Source: CAIWHR01 sp963734055
GTDB lineage: Bacteria > Pseudomonadota > Gammaproteobacteria > Burkholderiales > Casimicrobiaceae
Reading direction: 5' to 3'
Assembly: GCA_963734055.1 (NCBI GenBank)
Contig: CAVTFQ010000005.1
Coordinates: 172,072 to 236,071, forward strand
DNA length: 64,000 bases
Shown here in pieces: positions 17,632-25,017 of the stretch. The notes beneath the pieces are model-generated. The model was not told where the DNA came from. It searched no databases and saw only the letters and a list, made by a program, of their open reading frames with translations. Each line of letters starts with the position of its first letter. Positions within the stretch are counted from its first letter, which is position 1. The position numbers and the translations under genes were made by a program.

Positions 17632-17985
17632 CTATTTCCCGGCCGCGACCAGCATGGCCTTGAATGCGTCCTTGGTCATTCCGGTCTGCTGCGCGCCGAT
17701 GTCCTGGACGTCGAGACCGAGGATGCCCGCGAACTTGGCGAGGTAGTAGATGTTGCCGCCAGCGGCGATCAGCTGCAGCACGTTGCGGCTCGCGATCGCC
17801 GCCCGTTGCTCGTCGTCGAGCGCGAACTTGCGGCAGTACGCATCCTCGTCGCGCCCGAACTCCGCGCGGTTGTCCGCCGAGTTGAACGAGTAGCACATCC
17901 GGTTCAACGCGTAGCCTTTCCGCGCCAGGTAGCCGTCGAACACCGTCGTGCCCGGAATCCCGTAGTCCCGCTGCCTGCCGCCCAT
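17632..17985 (-). CDS. Second LigA-like dioxygenase alpha subunit
   Basis: 117 residues, LigA fold: IPGTTVFDGYLARKGYALNR, then a helical segment with GGNIYYLAKFAG and a C-terminal MTKDAFKAMLVAAG. It is the small subunit that closes over the LigB active site. Shorter at both ends than the ligA at 20067. First gene after the 270-bp inverted-repeat element, so it may depend on readthrough across that element or on its own promoter. Confidence 0.9.
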   Translation of the reverse strand: MGGRQRDYGIPGTTVFDGYLARKGYALNRMCYSFNSADNRAEFGRDEDAYCRKFALDDEQRAAIASRNVLQLIAAGGNIYYLAKFAGILGLDVQDIGAQQTGMTKDAFKAMLVAAGK

Positions 17986-18002
17986 CGCCTTCCCTCTCGA
18001 TC

Positions 18003-18275
18003 TAGGGCCTGTTCACACTATGTTCGCATGTGCGTTGCACGGCCGAAATGCCCGCTGAGCGAGGCGCGAAACGAAGCCGGGCCGGCTGCCCGGCGAGGCT
18101 TTGCAACGAAGCGCAGGGGCATTTCGGCTGCAACCCGAAGGGAACGGCGTCCCTGGGGCGCCACTCTTCGTTGCCCTCCTCGCGCAGACGCCCAGTCTGC
18201 GCTTCGTCAGGCGCCTCGATTGGCGCCCCGGGCCATCCGTTCGCACATGCGAACATAGTGTGAGCAGGCCCTCTA
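18003..18275. mobile_element. MITE-like inverted-repeat element, copy 2
   Basis: About 273 bp bounded by inverted repeats of roughly 30 bases: GGGCCTGTTCACACTATG at the left and GGGCCTGCTCACACTATG, inverted, at the right, each continuing TTCGCATGTGCG inward. The interior is the same family as 8316-8587 but in opposite orientation. Its right end overlaps the ligC stop codon (18273-18275). It splits the lig operon between ligC and the second ligAB-like pair. No transposase; open frames inside are spurious. Confidence 0.85.
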
Positions 18276-19223
18276 GTTCCCGTCCAGCGCGAGCTGCGCG
18301 TCGAGCGCCGCCAGCGTCCGATAGCACGGCAGCACCTGCGCGACACTCGCGTTCGGCTCGCGCCCCTCGCGGATGGCCGCGACGAACTCGCGATCCTGCA
18401 GCTCGATTCCGTTCATCGACACGTCGACCTTCGACACGTCGATCTTCCGGTCCTTGCCGTCGACCAGGTCGTCGTAGCGCGCGATGTACGTGCCCGCATC
18501 GCCGATGTAGCGGAAGAACGTTCCGAGCGGGCCGTCGTTGTTGAACGAAAGCGCGAGCGTGCAGATCGCGCCGGTCGCCGCCTTGAGCTGGATCGACATG
18601 TCCATCGCGATGCCGAGCTCCGGATGGATCGGCCCCTGCATGGCGTGCGCGGCGACGATGGGGCCGGTCTGCCATGCGAAGAGGTCGACCGTGTGCGCCG
18701 CGTGATGCCAGAGCAGGTGGTCGGTCCAGGACCGAGGCTGGCCGAGCGCGTTGATGTTGCGGCGCCGGAAGAAGAAGGTCTGGACGTCCATCTGCTGGAT
18801 CGCGAGCTCGCCCGCGGCGATGCGGCGATGCACCCACTGGTGGCTCGGGTTGAAGCGGCGGGTGTGGCCGACCATCGCGACCAGCCCGGTTCCCTTCCGC
18901 GCGCGCTCGACGCCGAGCGCGCCGTCGAGGCTGTCGGCGAGCGGGATCTCGACCTGGACGTGCTTGCCCGCGCGCAGGCAGTGCTCGGCCTGTGCCGCGT
19001 GGAGCTGCGTGGGCGTCGCGAGGATCACGGCGTCGACGTCCGGCCGGGCGAGGCTCTCGCCCAAGTCCGTGGCGACGTGCGCCACGCCGAACTTGCGCGC
19101 CACCTCCTCGGTCGCCTCGCGCGTGCGCCCGACGAGCGAGGTCACGGTCACACCGTCGATCTTCGCGAGCGCTTCCATGTGCTTGACGCCGAACGCGCCG
19201 GCGCCGGCGAGGCAGATCCTCAT
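18273..19223 (-). CDS. 4-carboxy-2-hydroxymuconate-6-semialdehyde dehydrogenase LigC
   Basis: 316 residues, Gfo/Idh/MocA family. Rossmann motif GAGAFGVKH at the N-terminus. Near-verbatim LigC runs include VGHTRRFNPSHQ, QQMDVQTFFFRR, SWTDHLLWHHAAHTVDLFA and GPIHPELGIAMDMSIQLK. It oxidises the hemiacetal of the ring-cleavage product to 2-pyrone-4,6-dicarboxylate with NADP. Its ATG overlaps the ligB stop (ATGA). The stop codon lies at the very edge of the inverted-repeat element. Confidence 0.96.
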   Translation of the reverse strand: MRICLAGAGAFGVKHMEALAKIDGVTVTSLVGRTREATEEVARKFGVAHVATDLGESLARPDVDAVILATPTQLHAAQAEHCLRAGKHVQVEIPLADSLDGALGVERARKGTGLVAMVGHTRRFNPSHQWVHRRIAAGELAIQQMDVQTFFFRRRNINALGQPRSWTDHLLWHHAAHTVDLFAWQTGPIVAAHAMQGPIHPELGIAMDMSIQLKAATGAICTLALSFNNDGPLGTFFRYIGDAGTYIARYDDLVDGKDRKIDVSKVDVSMNGIELQDREFVAAIREGREPNASVAQVLPCYRTLAALDAQLALDGN

Positions 19224-20062
19224 CGCGGGTTCTCGAAGATGATGTGGCCGACCGCGGTGTTCGACGCCGGCACGTGGTAGAAGCGATGGACCTCGCGCGC
19301 ATCCGCGGCGAGCGCACCCCGCATGATGAGCCACATCACGAGCTCGATGCCCTCCGACCCGGCCTCGCGCACGTACTCGAGGTGCGGCACCCTGGCGAGA
19401 CCCTCGGGATCCGTCGTGAGCCGGTCGAGGAAGCGTGTGTCGAACTCGCGGTTGATGAGACCGGCGCGCGGGCCCTGCAGCTGGTGCGACATCCCACCCG
19501 TGCCCCAGACCATCACGTCGAGGTCGGCATCGAACGACTCGACGGCCTTGCGGATCGCGCGGCCGAGGTTCCAGCAGCGGTTTCCGGTCGGCGGGGGATA
19601 CTGGACGACGTTGACCGCGAGCGGAATCACCTGGCACGGCCACGCGGCGGGCTGGCCGAACATGAGCGAAAGCGGCACGGTCAATCCGTGGTCGACGTCC
19701 ATCCGGTTGACGATCGTCATGTCGAACTCGTCCAGGATCGTCGACTGCGCGATGTGCCACGCGAGCTCCGGGTGACCCTGCACCACGGGCACCGGGCGCG
19801 GGCCCCAGCCCTCGTCGGCCGGCGCGAACGACTCGGCGCAGCCGATCGCGAAGGTCGGAATGATCTCCAGCGAGAACGCCGAGGCGTGGTCGTTGTAGAC
19901 GAGGACCACGACGTCGGGCTTCTGCTCCGCGATCCAGAGCTGCGAAAACTCGTAACCGGCGAACACGGGCCGCCAGTACGGCTCACCCGTCCTGCCGAGG
20001 TCGATCGCCGCGCCGACCGCGGGAATGTGCGATGTGGCGACCCCCGCCGTGATCCGAGCCAT
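19220..20062 (-). CDS. Protocatechuate 4,5-dioxygenase beta subunit LigB
   Basis: 280 residues with strong LigB identity by eye: TSHIPAVGAAI, VYNDHASAF, EIIPTFAIGCAE, ADEGWGPRPVPVV, DEFDMTIVNRMDVDHGLTVP, GTGGMSHQLQGPRAGLINRE and VMWLIMRGAL. Fe(II) ligands are the His in TSHIP and NDH plus a downstream Glu. It catalyses extradiol 4,5-cleavage of protocatechuate. Five bases separate it from ligA. This pair, not 16757-17985, is the close match to SYK-6 LigAB. Confidence 0.96.
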   Translation of the reverse strand: MARITAGVATSHIPAVGAAIDLGRTGEPYWRPVFAGYEFSQLWIAEQKPDVVVLVYNDHASAFSLEIIPTFAIGCAESFAPADEGWGPRPVPVVQGHPELAWHIAQSTILDEFDMTIVNRMDVDHGLTVPLSLMFGQPAAWPCQVIPLAVNVVQYPPPTGNRCWNLGRAIRKAVESFDADLDVMVWGTGGMSHQLQGPRAGLINREFDTRFLDRLTTDPEGLARVPHLEYVREAGSEGIELVMWLIMRGALAADAREVHRFYHVPASNTAVGHIIFENPR

Positions 20063-20066
20063 GGTC

Positions 20067-20465
20067 TTAGCGCTCCGGCTCGGACTTGCTGCGGTTGCCG
20101 TGCGCCGGCCGGCCGCCGGCGATCATCATCGCCTTGTAGTCGTCTTCCGGCATGCCCGTCATCTTGGAGGCGAGGTTCTGGAAGGAGAACCCGTCGGTCG
20201 CGCCGATCTTCGCAAGGAAGTAGATGTTGCCGCCGAGCTCGATCATCCGGTTGTAGTCGCGCGCAAGCACTGCCTCGCGCTGCGAATCGGTCATCGGGAA
20301 GCGCTGCAGATAAGCGCGCTCGTCGGCCTTGAACGCCGCGCGGTTGGCCGCCTTCATGAGCGACATGCAGAACATGTTGAGGTGGTAGCCCAGGCGCGAC
20401 TGCGTCGCGTCGAAGACGACGGTCCCCGGAATGTCCCTGAACGCATCGGTGTAGCTCTTCGGCAC
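20067..20465 (-). CDS. Protocatechuate 4,5-dioxygenase alpha subunit LigA
   Basis: 132 residues starting at GTG. Matches LigA through DIPGTVVFDA, MSLMKAANRAAFKADERAYL, AVLARDYNRMIELGGNIYFL and MTGMPEDDYKAMMIAGGR. Forms the alpha2beta2 enzyme with the adjacent LigB. Nine bases downstream of ligI. Confidence 0.95.
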   Translation of the reverse strand: MPKSYTDAFRDIPGTVVFDATQSRLGYHLNMFCMSLMKAANRAAFKADERAYLQRFPMTDSQREAVLARDYNRMIELGGNIYFLAKIGATDGFSFQNLASKMTGMPEDDYKAMMIAGGRPAHGNRSKSEPER

Positions 20466-20474
20466 GGTCGAGCC

Positions 20475-21347
20475 CTAGCTCCAGTAGAGACGCATCGGGT
20501 TGTCGACGAGCAGCCTGCGCTGAAGCTCCGGCGTCGTGGCGATCTTCGGCACGAAGTCGACGAGCTTGCCGTCGTCGGGCATGTGCGTCTTCATGTTCGG
20601 GTGCGGCCAGTCGGTGCCCCAGAGCACGCGATCCGGAAAGGTGTCGACGAGTCGCTTCGCGAACGGCACGACGTCATCGTATCCCGGCGGCCCCGATTTC
20701 GACAGCCGCTCGGGGCAGCTCACCTTCGACCAGATGTTCGGATGCTCCGCCAGCAGGCGCACGAAGCGCTCGAACTCGGGACCATCGGCCGGCTGCCCGA
20801 CGTCGGGCCGGCCCATGTGGTCGACGACGACGGTGGTCGGCAGGCTCGTGAAGAATTCCCGGAGCTCGGGCAGGTCCTGCGCCTCGAAGTAGACGACGAC
20901 GTGCCAGCCGAGCGGCGCGATCCTCCGCGCGATGTCCGCGAGCACCTCGCGCGGCGTGAAGTCGACGAGCCGCCGGACGAAGTTGAAGCGCGTCCCGCGG
21001 ACTCCGGCCGCGTGCAGCGCATGGAGCTCGTCGTCGGTCACGTCGCGGCCGACCGAAGCGACGCCGCGCGCGCGATCTCCCGAGTTGACCAGCGCGTCGA
21101 CGAGCGCCCGGTTGTCGTTGCCGTGGCAGGTCGCCTGGACGACGACGTTGCGCTCGAAGCCCAGGAAATCGCGCAGCGCGAAGAGCTTCTCCTTCGGCGC
21201 ATCGCAGGGGGTGTACTTGCGCTCGGGCGCGAACGGGAAGATAGCGGCGGGGCCGAATACGTGGCAGTGCGCGTCGACGGCGCCTCGCGGCACGGCGTAC
21301 GCCGGCTTCGACGGCGCGGGATCGAAAGGCAGGTAGTCGGCGTCCAC
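20475..21347 (-). CDS. 2-pyrone-4,6-dicarboxylate hydrolase LigI
   Basis: 290 residues, metal-independent amidohydrolase. LigI-specific runs: AVDAHCHVFGPAA, VVQATCHGNDN, RGTRFNFVRRLVD, VVVYFEAQDL, VVVDHMGRPDV, WSKVSCPERLS and ILWGTDWPHPNMK-type RVLWGTDWPHPNMK, ending NPMRLYWS. It opens 2-pyrone-4,6-dicarboxylate to 4-oxalomesaconate. Start is GTG with weak Shine-Dalgarno; the upstream 100 bases carry an inverted repeat array. Confidence 0.96.
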   Translation of the reverse strand: MDADYLPFDPAPSKPAYAVPRGAVDAHCHVFGPAAIFPFAPERKYTPCDAPKEKLFALRDFLGFERNVVVQATCHGNDNRALVDALVNSGDRARGVASVGRDVTDDELHALHAAGVRGTRFNFVRRLVDFTPREVLADIARRIAPLGWHVVVYFEAQDLPELREFFTSLPTTVVVDHMGRPDVGQPADGPEFERFVRLLAEHPNIWSKVSCPERLSKSGPPGYDDVVPFAKRLVDTFPDRVLWGTDWPHPNMKTHMPDDGKLVDFVPKIATTPELQRRLLVDNPMRLYWS

Positions 21348-21354
21348 GGTCCGG

Positions 21355-21449
21355 AAAAGTAGGGTCAGAAAGTAGGGTCAGACCCGATTTTCGAAGACGG
21401 CTTGCCGGGCTCGGTCTTCTGCGCCGAAAGTAGGGTCTGACCCTACTTT
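21355..21449. repeat. AAAGTAGGGTC repeat cluster with perfect palindrome
   Basis: Contains AAAGTAGGGTC twice in tandem (about 21356-21381) and once more at 21427-21437, where with one central T it pairs perfectly with GACCCTACTTT (21439-21449). The palindrome ends at the base next to the ligK stop. This matches a 'GGGTCTGACCC' type intergenic repeat often seen in betaproteobacteria. Placed within the operon between ligK and ligI, it may act as an RNA hairpin. Confidence 0.8.
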
Positions 21450-22142
21450 TCAGTCGACGTACTTGAGGCCGGCCTTCGCGAGCGCGTCGCGCATGCCGTA
21501 GAGGTCGAGGCCCAACTCGCCCGCCGCGAGGCGCTTGCGGTTCGCGTCTTCTTTCTGCTCCCGAGCCTCTGCGGCCTCGGCGACCGCGGCGACCCGAAGG
21601 CGTGGCACGACGACCACGCCGTCGTCGTCGGCGACGATTGCATCACCCGGCTCGACCAGCATGCCGGCGCAAACCACCGGCACGTTCACGGATCCGAGCG
21701 TCGATTTCACGGTGCCGCGGGCGCATACGGCACGCGACCAGACGGGAAATTTCATCGACGAGAGGGTCGCGACGTCGCGCACGCCGGCGTCGATCACGAG
21801 GCCGCGCGCACCGCGCGCCCGGTACGACGTCGCGAGCAGGTCGCCGAACATCCCGTCGTCGTTGTCGGTCGTGAGGCCCACGACGACGACGTCGCCGGGC
21901 CGGATCATCTCGGCCACGACGTGCAGCATCCAGTTGTCGCCGGGTTGCGCGAGCACGGTGACGGCGGTTCCGCATGCCGCGGCTCCGGGATAGATGGGCC
22001 GCAGGTAGGACTTGAGGAGGCCGGTGCGACCCTGCGCCTCGTGCACGGTGGCGGCGCCGTAGCGCCCGAGCCGCTCGACCGCCGCCGCGTCGGCGCGCTC
22101 GATGCTGCGCACCGCGACCCCCGTCTTCCCGTATTCGCCCAT
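21450..22142 (-). CDS. 4-carboxy-4-hydroxy-2-oxoadipate aldolase LigK
   Basis: 230 residues from the ATG at 22142, preceded by GGGAG; an in-frame GTG lies four codons upstream. RraA-like class II aldolase fold with GDVVVVG, RGLVIDAGVRDVATL (the substrate-binding Arg-Asp) and the C-terminal LDLYGMRDALAKAGL that distinguishes LigK/GalC from RraA. It splits 4-carboxy-4-hydroxy-2-oxoadipate into pyruvate and oxaloacetate and can decarboxylate oxaloacetate. Final pathway step, first enzyme gene of the operon. Confidence 0.94.
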   Translation of the reverse strand: MGEYGKTGVAVRSIERADAAAVERLGRYGAATVHEAQGRTGLLKSYLRPIYPGAAACGTAVTVLAQPGDNWMLHVVAEMIRPGDVVVVGLTTDNDDGMFGDLLATSYRARGARGLVIDAGVRDVATLSSMKFPVWSRAVCARGTVKSTLGSVNVPVVCAGMLVEPGDAIVADDDGVVVVPRLRVAAVAEAAEAREQKEDANRKRLAAGELGLDLYGMRDALAKAGLKYVD

Positions 22143-22220
22143 TGTCGCTCCCACGAGCCCAAGCCAGGATCCGCCTCGGCGTCGTGGAACCAGTGTGCGC
22201 CACGACGGCCATGATTGAAA

Positions 22221-22260
22221 AGCGCTATTGCTGCACTAGCAGATATGCCGGGGCGGCATG
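22221..22260. promoter_or_regulatory. Putative LysR-type operator upstream of ligK
   Basis: Dyad ATGCCG-GGG-CGGCAT (22245-22259), a T-N11-A type LysR box, preceded by AGCGCTATTGCTGCACTAGC. The whole 40-base block aligns with 23031-23070 at 34 of 40 positions and in the same orientation. It lies 79-118 bases upstream of the ligK ATG, a usual position for a LysR activator site. Confidence 0.78.
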
Positions 22261-22280
22261 CATGCCTGGCCACGCCCCGT

Positions 22281-22964
22281 TCACGCCTCTTCCATCCCGT
22301 TCCGCCGCTTCGCCGCCGCCGCGGCGGGCGATGCCATCAAGGCGAGCATCGCGCGTGTCCGCTCGCGTTGCGCCGACGTTGCAGCGATGCCGGCCGAGAA
22401 TGTGGTGACAAGCTGGATCGGCGGCGGAAGCGGTCCCACCACGTCGATGCCCTCGAGGTGCATGAGCTCGGAAAGCTGCTGGAACCCGAGCTCGACCTTC
22501 CCTTGGGCCACCAGCGTGCCGACCGGCACGCCCGGCGGCGCCGGCACGAGGCGCGATTTCACGGCGCCGGCGATGCCCCAGCGCTCGAACAGATTCGCGA
22601 GATACGCGCCGCTCGGCCCGGTCGAATAGCTGACGGTGCTCGCGGCGAGCACGGCGCGCCGGACCGCGTCCTCCGAGCCGATCTCGGGCCGCGGGGCGCC
22701 CGCTCGAACCGCCATCGAAACGCCGGACCGGACGAGGTCGACCCGGCTTCCGGCCACGATCCTGCCTTCCCCAATCAGCTGGTCGATCACGTCGGCCGCG
22801 AGCACGACCGCATCGAAGGCTTCGCCCGCGCGCACGCGTCTCGCCGCGTCGACGCCGCCGACCGCCTCGAGCACGACGTCGTGCGGCGAGCCGAACGCTG
22901 CGACGAGCTCGGCCAGCACCTGCCGGGTGGCCATCGACGAAACAATCCTGATCGGGGAAGTCAT
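22281..22964 (-). CDS. ModA-like periplasmic-binding-fold protein
   Basis: 227 residues from the ATG at 22964. PBP type 2 fold similar to molybdate-binding protein relatives: IRIVSSMATRQVLAEL at the start, then VVLAADVIDQLIGEGRI, TVSYSTGPSGAYLANLFERWGI and GKVELGFQQLSELMHLEGIDVVGPLP. No convincing signal peptide, so it may stay in the cytoplasm as a ligand sensor or be mis-started. Such genes are often found beside ring-cleavage clusters. First gene of the minus-strand block and divergent from the LysR gene. Confidence 0.75.
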   Translation of the reverse strand: MTSPIRIVSSMATRQVLAELVAAFGSPHDVVLEAVGGVDAARRVRAGEAFDAVVLAADVIDQLIGEGRIVAGSRVDLVRSGVSMAVRAGAPRPEIGSEDAVRRAVLAASTVSYSTGPSGAYLANLFERWGIAGAVKSRLVPAPPGVPVGTLVAQGKVELGFQQLSELMHLEGIDVVGPLPPPIQLVTTFSAGIAATSAQRERTRAMLALMASPAAAAAKRRNGMEEA

Positions 22965-23030
22965 CGGAGATCGATCCACCGGCGCGATGCGCTCGGCGCC
23001 AAGTCTGCGCCGCCGCCGGGGCATCGCAAC

Positions 23031-23070
23031 AGCGCCATTGCTACACTAGCAGTTATGCCGCATCGGCATG
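23031..23070. promoter_or_regulatory. Putative LysR-type operator in the divergent region
   Basis: Dyad ATGCCG-CAT-CGGCAT (23055-23069), T-N11-A type, preceded by AGCGCCATTGCTACACTAGC. Near-identical to the block at 22221-22260. It ends 23 bases before the LysR start codon and about 67 bases upstream of the divergent binding-protein gene, the classic arrangement for autorepression plus divergent activation. Confidence 0.78.
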
Positions 23071-23092
23071 ACCGTTTGCCGCGAACTTCGCG

Positions 23093-24007
23093 ATGGACCT
23101 GAAGCAGCTCGAATACTTCGTCAACGTCGTCGACCTCGGCGGATTCAGCCGAGCGGCGCGGCTCCTCGGCGTCGCGCAGCCGGCGATCAGCCGGCAGGTC
23201 AGGAGCCTCGAGGTCGAGCTCCGCCAGAACCTCCTCGTCCGCAACGGTCGCGGCGCCGCTCCGACGGAAGCCGGCAAGCGCCTGCTCGCGCACGCCCGCG
23301 GCATCCTGCAGCAGGTCGAGCGCGCGCGCGCCGAGGTCGACGAGATCAAGGGAGCGCCCGTCGGCCACGTCGTCGTCGGGTTGCCTCCCACGCTCGCGCG
23401 GCTGCTCACGGCGCCCATCGTCCGGGAGTTCCGGCGGCGCTTCCCGCGCGCGACGCTGTCGATCGTCGAAGGCCTCTCGTCGTCGATGCACGAGTGGCTG
23501 CAGGTCGGACGCATCGACGTCGGCCTTCTCTACAACCCGGCGCCCTCGCCCGCCGTCGATGCTCGCCCGCTGCTCGAGGAGCCGTTGTGCTTCGTGGCGC
23601 GACGCGAGAAATCCGCCCGGGTCCGCGCGATGCCGCTCGCCGACCTGCCGCGCCATCCGCTCATCATCCCGAGCCGGCCGAACGCGATCCGGATGCTGGT
23701 CGAGACGCGACTCGCGGCGATCGGCCAGAAGCCGCAGGTCGCGCTCGAGATCGACGCCGTCTCCGCGATCCTCGAGCTCGTCGCCGAAGGCCACGGCTTC
23801 GCGGTGCTCTCGGCGCGCGCGCTCGACGGCGCCGGCGTGGCCCGCAAGCTCGTCGCGCGGCCCATCGTCCGGCCGCGAATCGCGAGCACGCTGGCAATCG
23901 CCACTTCGGCGCAGCGGCCATCGACGCCGCTGCAGCAGGCGAGCGTCGGCCTGATCGAGGAGGTCGCAGTCCGCGCCGTTGCGCCGGGGCGCCGCCGCCC
24001 GGGATAA
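23093..24007 (+). CDS. LysR-family regulator of the lig cluster (LigR-like)
   Basis: 304 residues. N-terminal winged helix-turn-helix: QLEYFVNVVDLGGFSRAARL, GVAQPAISRQVRSLE, with the usual GKRLLAHA linker. The effector domain runs from about residue 95 with HVVVGLPPTLARLLTAPIV. Divergently oriented to the catabolic block and flanked by a dyad repeated before ligK. Expected to activate lig transcription in response to protocatechuate or a related acid (inference from context and from known LigR-type regulators). Confidence 0.9.
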   Translation: MDLKQLEYFVNVVDLGGFSRAARLLGVAQPAISRQVRSLEVELRQNLLVRNGRGAAPTEAGKRLLAHARGILQQVERARAEVDEIKGAPVGHVVVGLPPTLARLLTAPIVREFRRRFPRATLSIVEGLSSSMHEWLQVGRIDVGLLYNPAPSPAVDARPLLEEPLCFVARREKSARVRAMPLADLPRHPLIIPSRPNAIRMLVETRLAAIGQKPQVALEIDAVSAILELVAEGHGFAVLSARALDGAGVARKLVARPIVRPRIASTLAIATSAQRPSTPLQQASVGLIEEVAVRAVAPGRRRPG

Positions 24008-24038
24008 TCCCGCCGAGTTCATCGCCTGAGGACCCGTC

Positions 24039-24959
24039 ATGAACGAGACCGCGCACCTCGACGACCGGCGCCTCGCCGTCATAGGCTTCGGCGAAGCGGG
24101 CCGCGTTCTCGCGGCCGGGCTCGCAGCCACGGGACGCTTCGACGTCTCCGCGTACGATATCCTCGTTCGCGATCCCGCCGGACGCGGACCGATGCTCGCG
24201 GCTGCCGCCGAGCGCAGCGTCGCGATGAAGGAATCGCATCGCGACGCCATTGCCGGAGCACGGATCATCGTTTCCGCGGTCACCGCGACGTCGTCGACCG
24301 ACGTCGCGCGCGAGGCCGCGGCATCGCTCGCGGCCGGCCAGATCTTCGCGGACATCAACTCGGTGTCGCCGGGCACCAAGCGCGCGAACGCGAAGCTGAT
24401 CGAGGACGCCGGCGGCCATTACGTCGACGTTGCGGTGATGGCCCCGGTACCGCCCTACGGGCTCAAGGTGCCGATTCTGCTCGGCGGAGCGAAGGCCGCG
24501 GAGCTCACGGCCCGCCTCGCGCCCGCCGGCATGAACCTCGAGATCGTCGCCGACGCCGTCGGCACCGCGTCGGCGATCAAGATGTGCCGCAGCGTGATGA
24601 TCAAGGGCATCGAAGCGCTGGTCGTCGAGTGCTTGCTGGGCGCCCGCCGCTACGGCGTCGAGGATCGCGTGCTGGCTTCCCTCGAGGAGACCTTCCCGCA
24701 GATGAAGTGGAACGAGCGCGCCGACTACCTCGTGAGCCGCGTCGTCGTGCACGGCCGCCGTCGCGCGGCCGAGATGCGGGAGGTCGCGGCGACGCTTCGC
24801 GAGGCCGGGCTCGAGCCGTTCATGGCGAGCGCGACAGCGCAATGCCAGGATCGCATCGCCGACCTGGCCGACGCCGAGGATCGCGCGCACGCCGCGGGGA
24901 AGGATTTTTCGTGGCGCCGATTCGCCGACGGGCTGGGGGTGCCGGAGACGGTCGCCTAG
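24039..24959 (+). CDS. NAD(P)-dependent oxidoreductase, DUF1932 type
   Basis: 306 residues. N-terminal 6-phosphogluconate-dehydrogenase-like Rossmann fold (LAVIGFGEAGRVLAAGL) and a C-terminal helical DUF1932 domain containing VGTASAIKMCRSVMIKGIEAL, with the conserved Lys expected for beta-hydroxyacid dehydrogenase chemistry. AGGA precedes the ATG. It starts 31 bases after the LysR stop, so it is probably co-transcribed. May oxidise or reduce a hydroxyacid side product of aromatic breakdown; substrate unknown. Confidence 0.85.
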   Translation: MNETAHLDDRRLAVIGFGEAGRVLAAGLAATGRFDVSAYDILVRDPAGRGPMLAAAAERSVAMKESHRDAIAGARIIVSAVTATSSTDVAREAAASLAAGQIFADINSVSPGTKRANAKLIEDAGGHYVDVAVMAPVPPYGLKVPILLGGAKAAELTARLAPAGMNLEIVADAVGTASAIKMCRSVMIKGIEALVVECLLGARRYGVEDRVLASLEETFPQMKWNERADYLVSRVVVHGRRRAAEMREVAATLREAGLEPFMASATAQCQDRIADLADAEDRAHAAGKDFSWRRFADGLGVPETVA

Positions 24960-25017
24960 GCAGTCTGGTCCGGACCGCAACGGAGGAGCGGAGCACAGCG
25001 CCCGCCGCGCGACGTAA

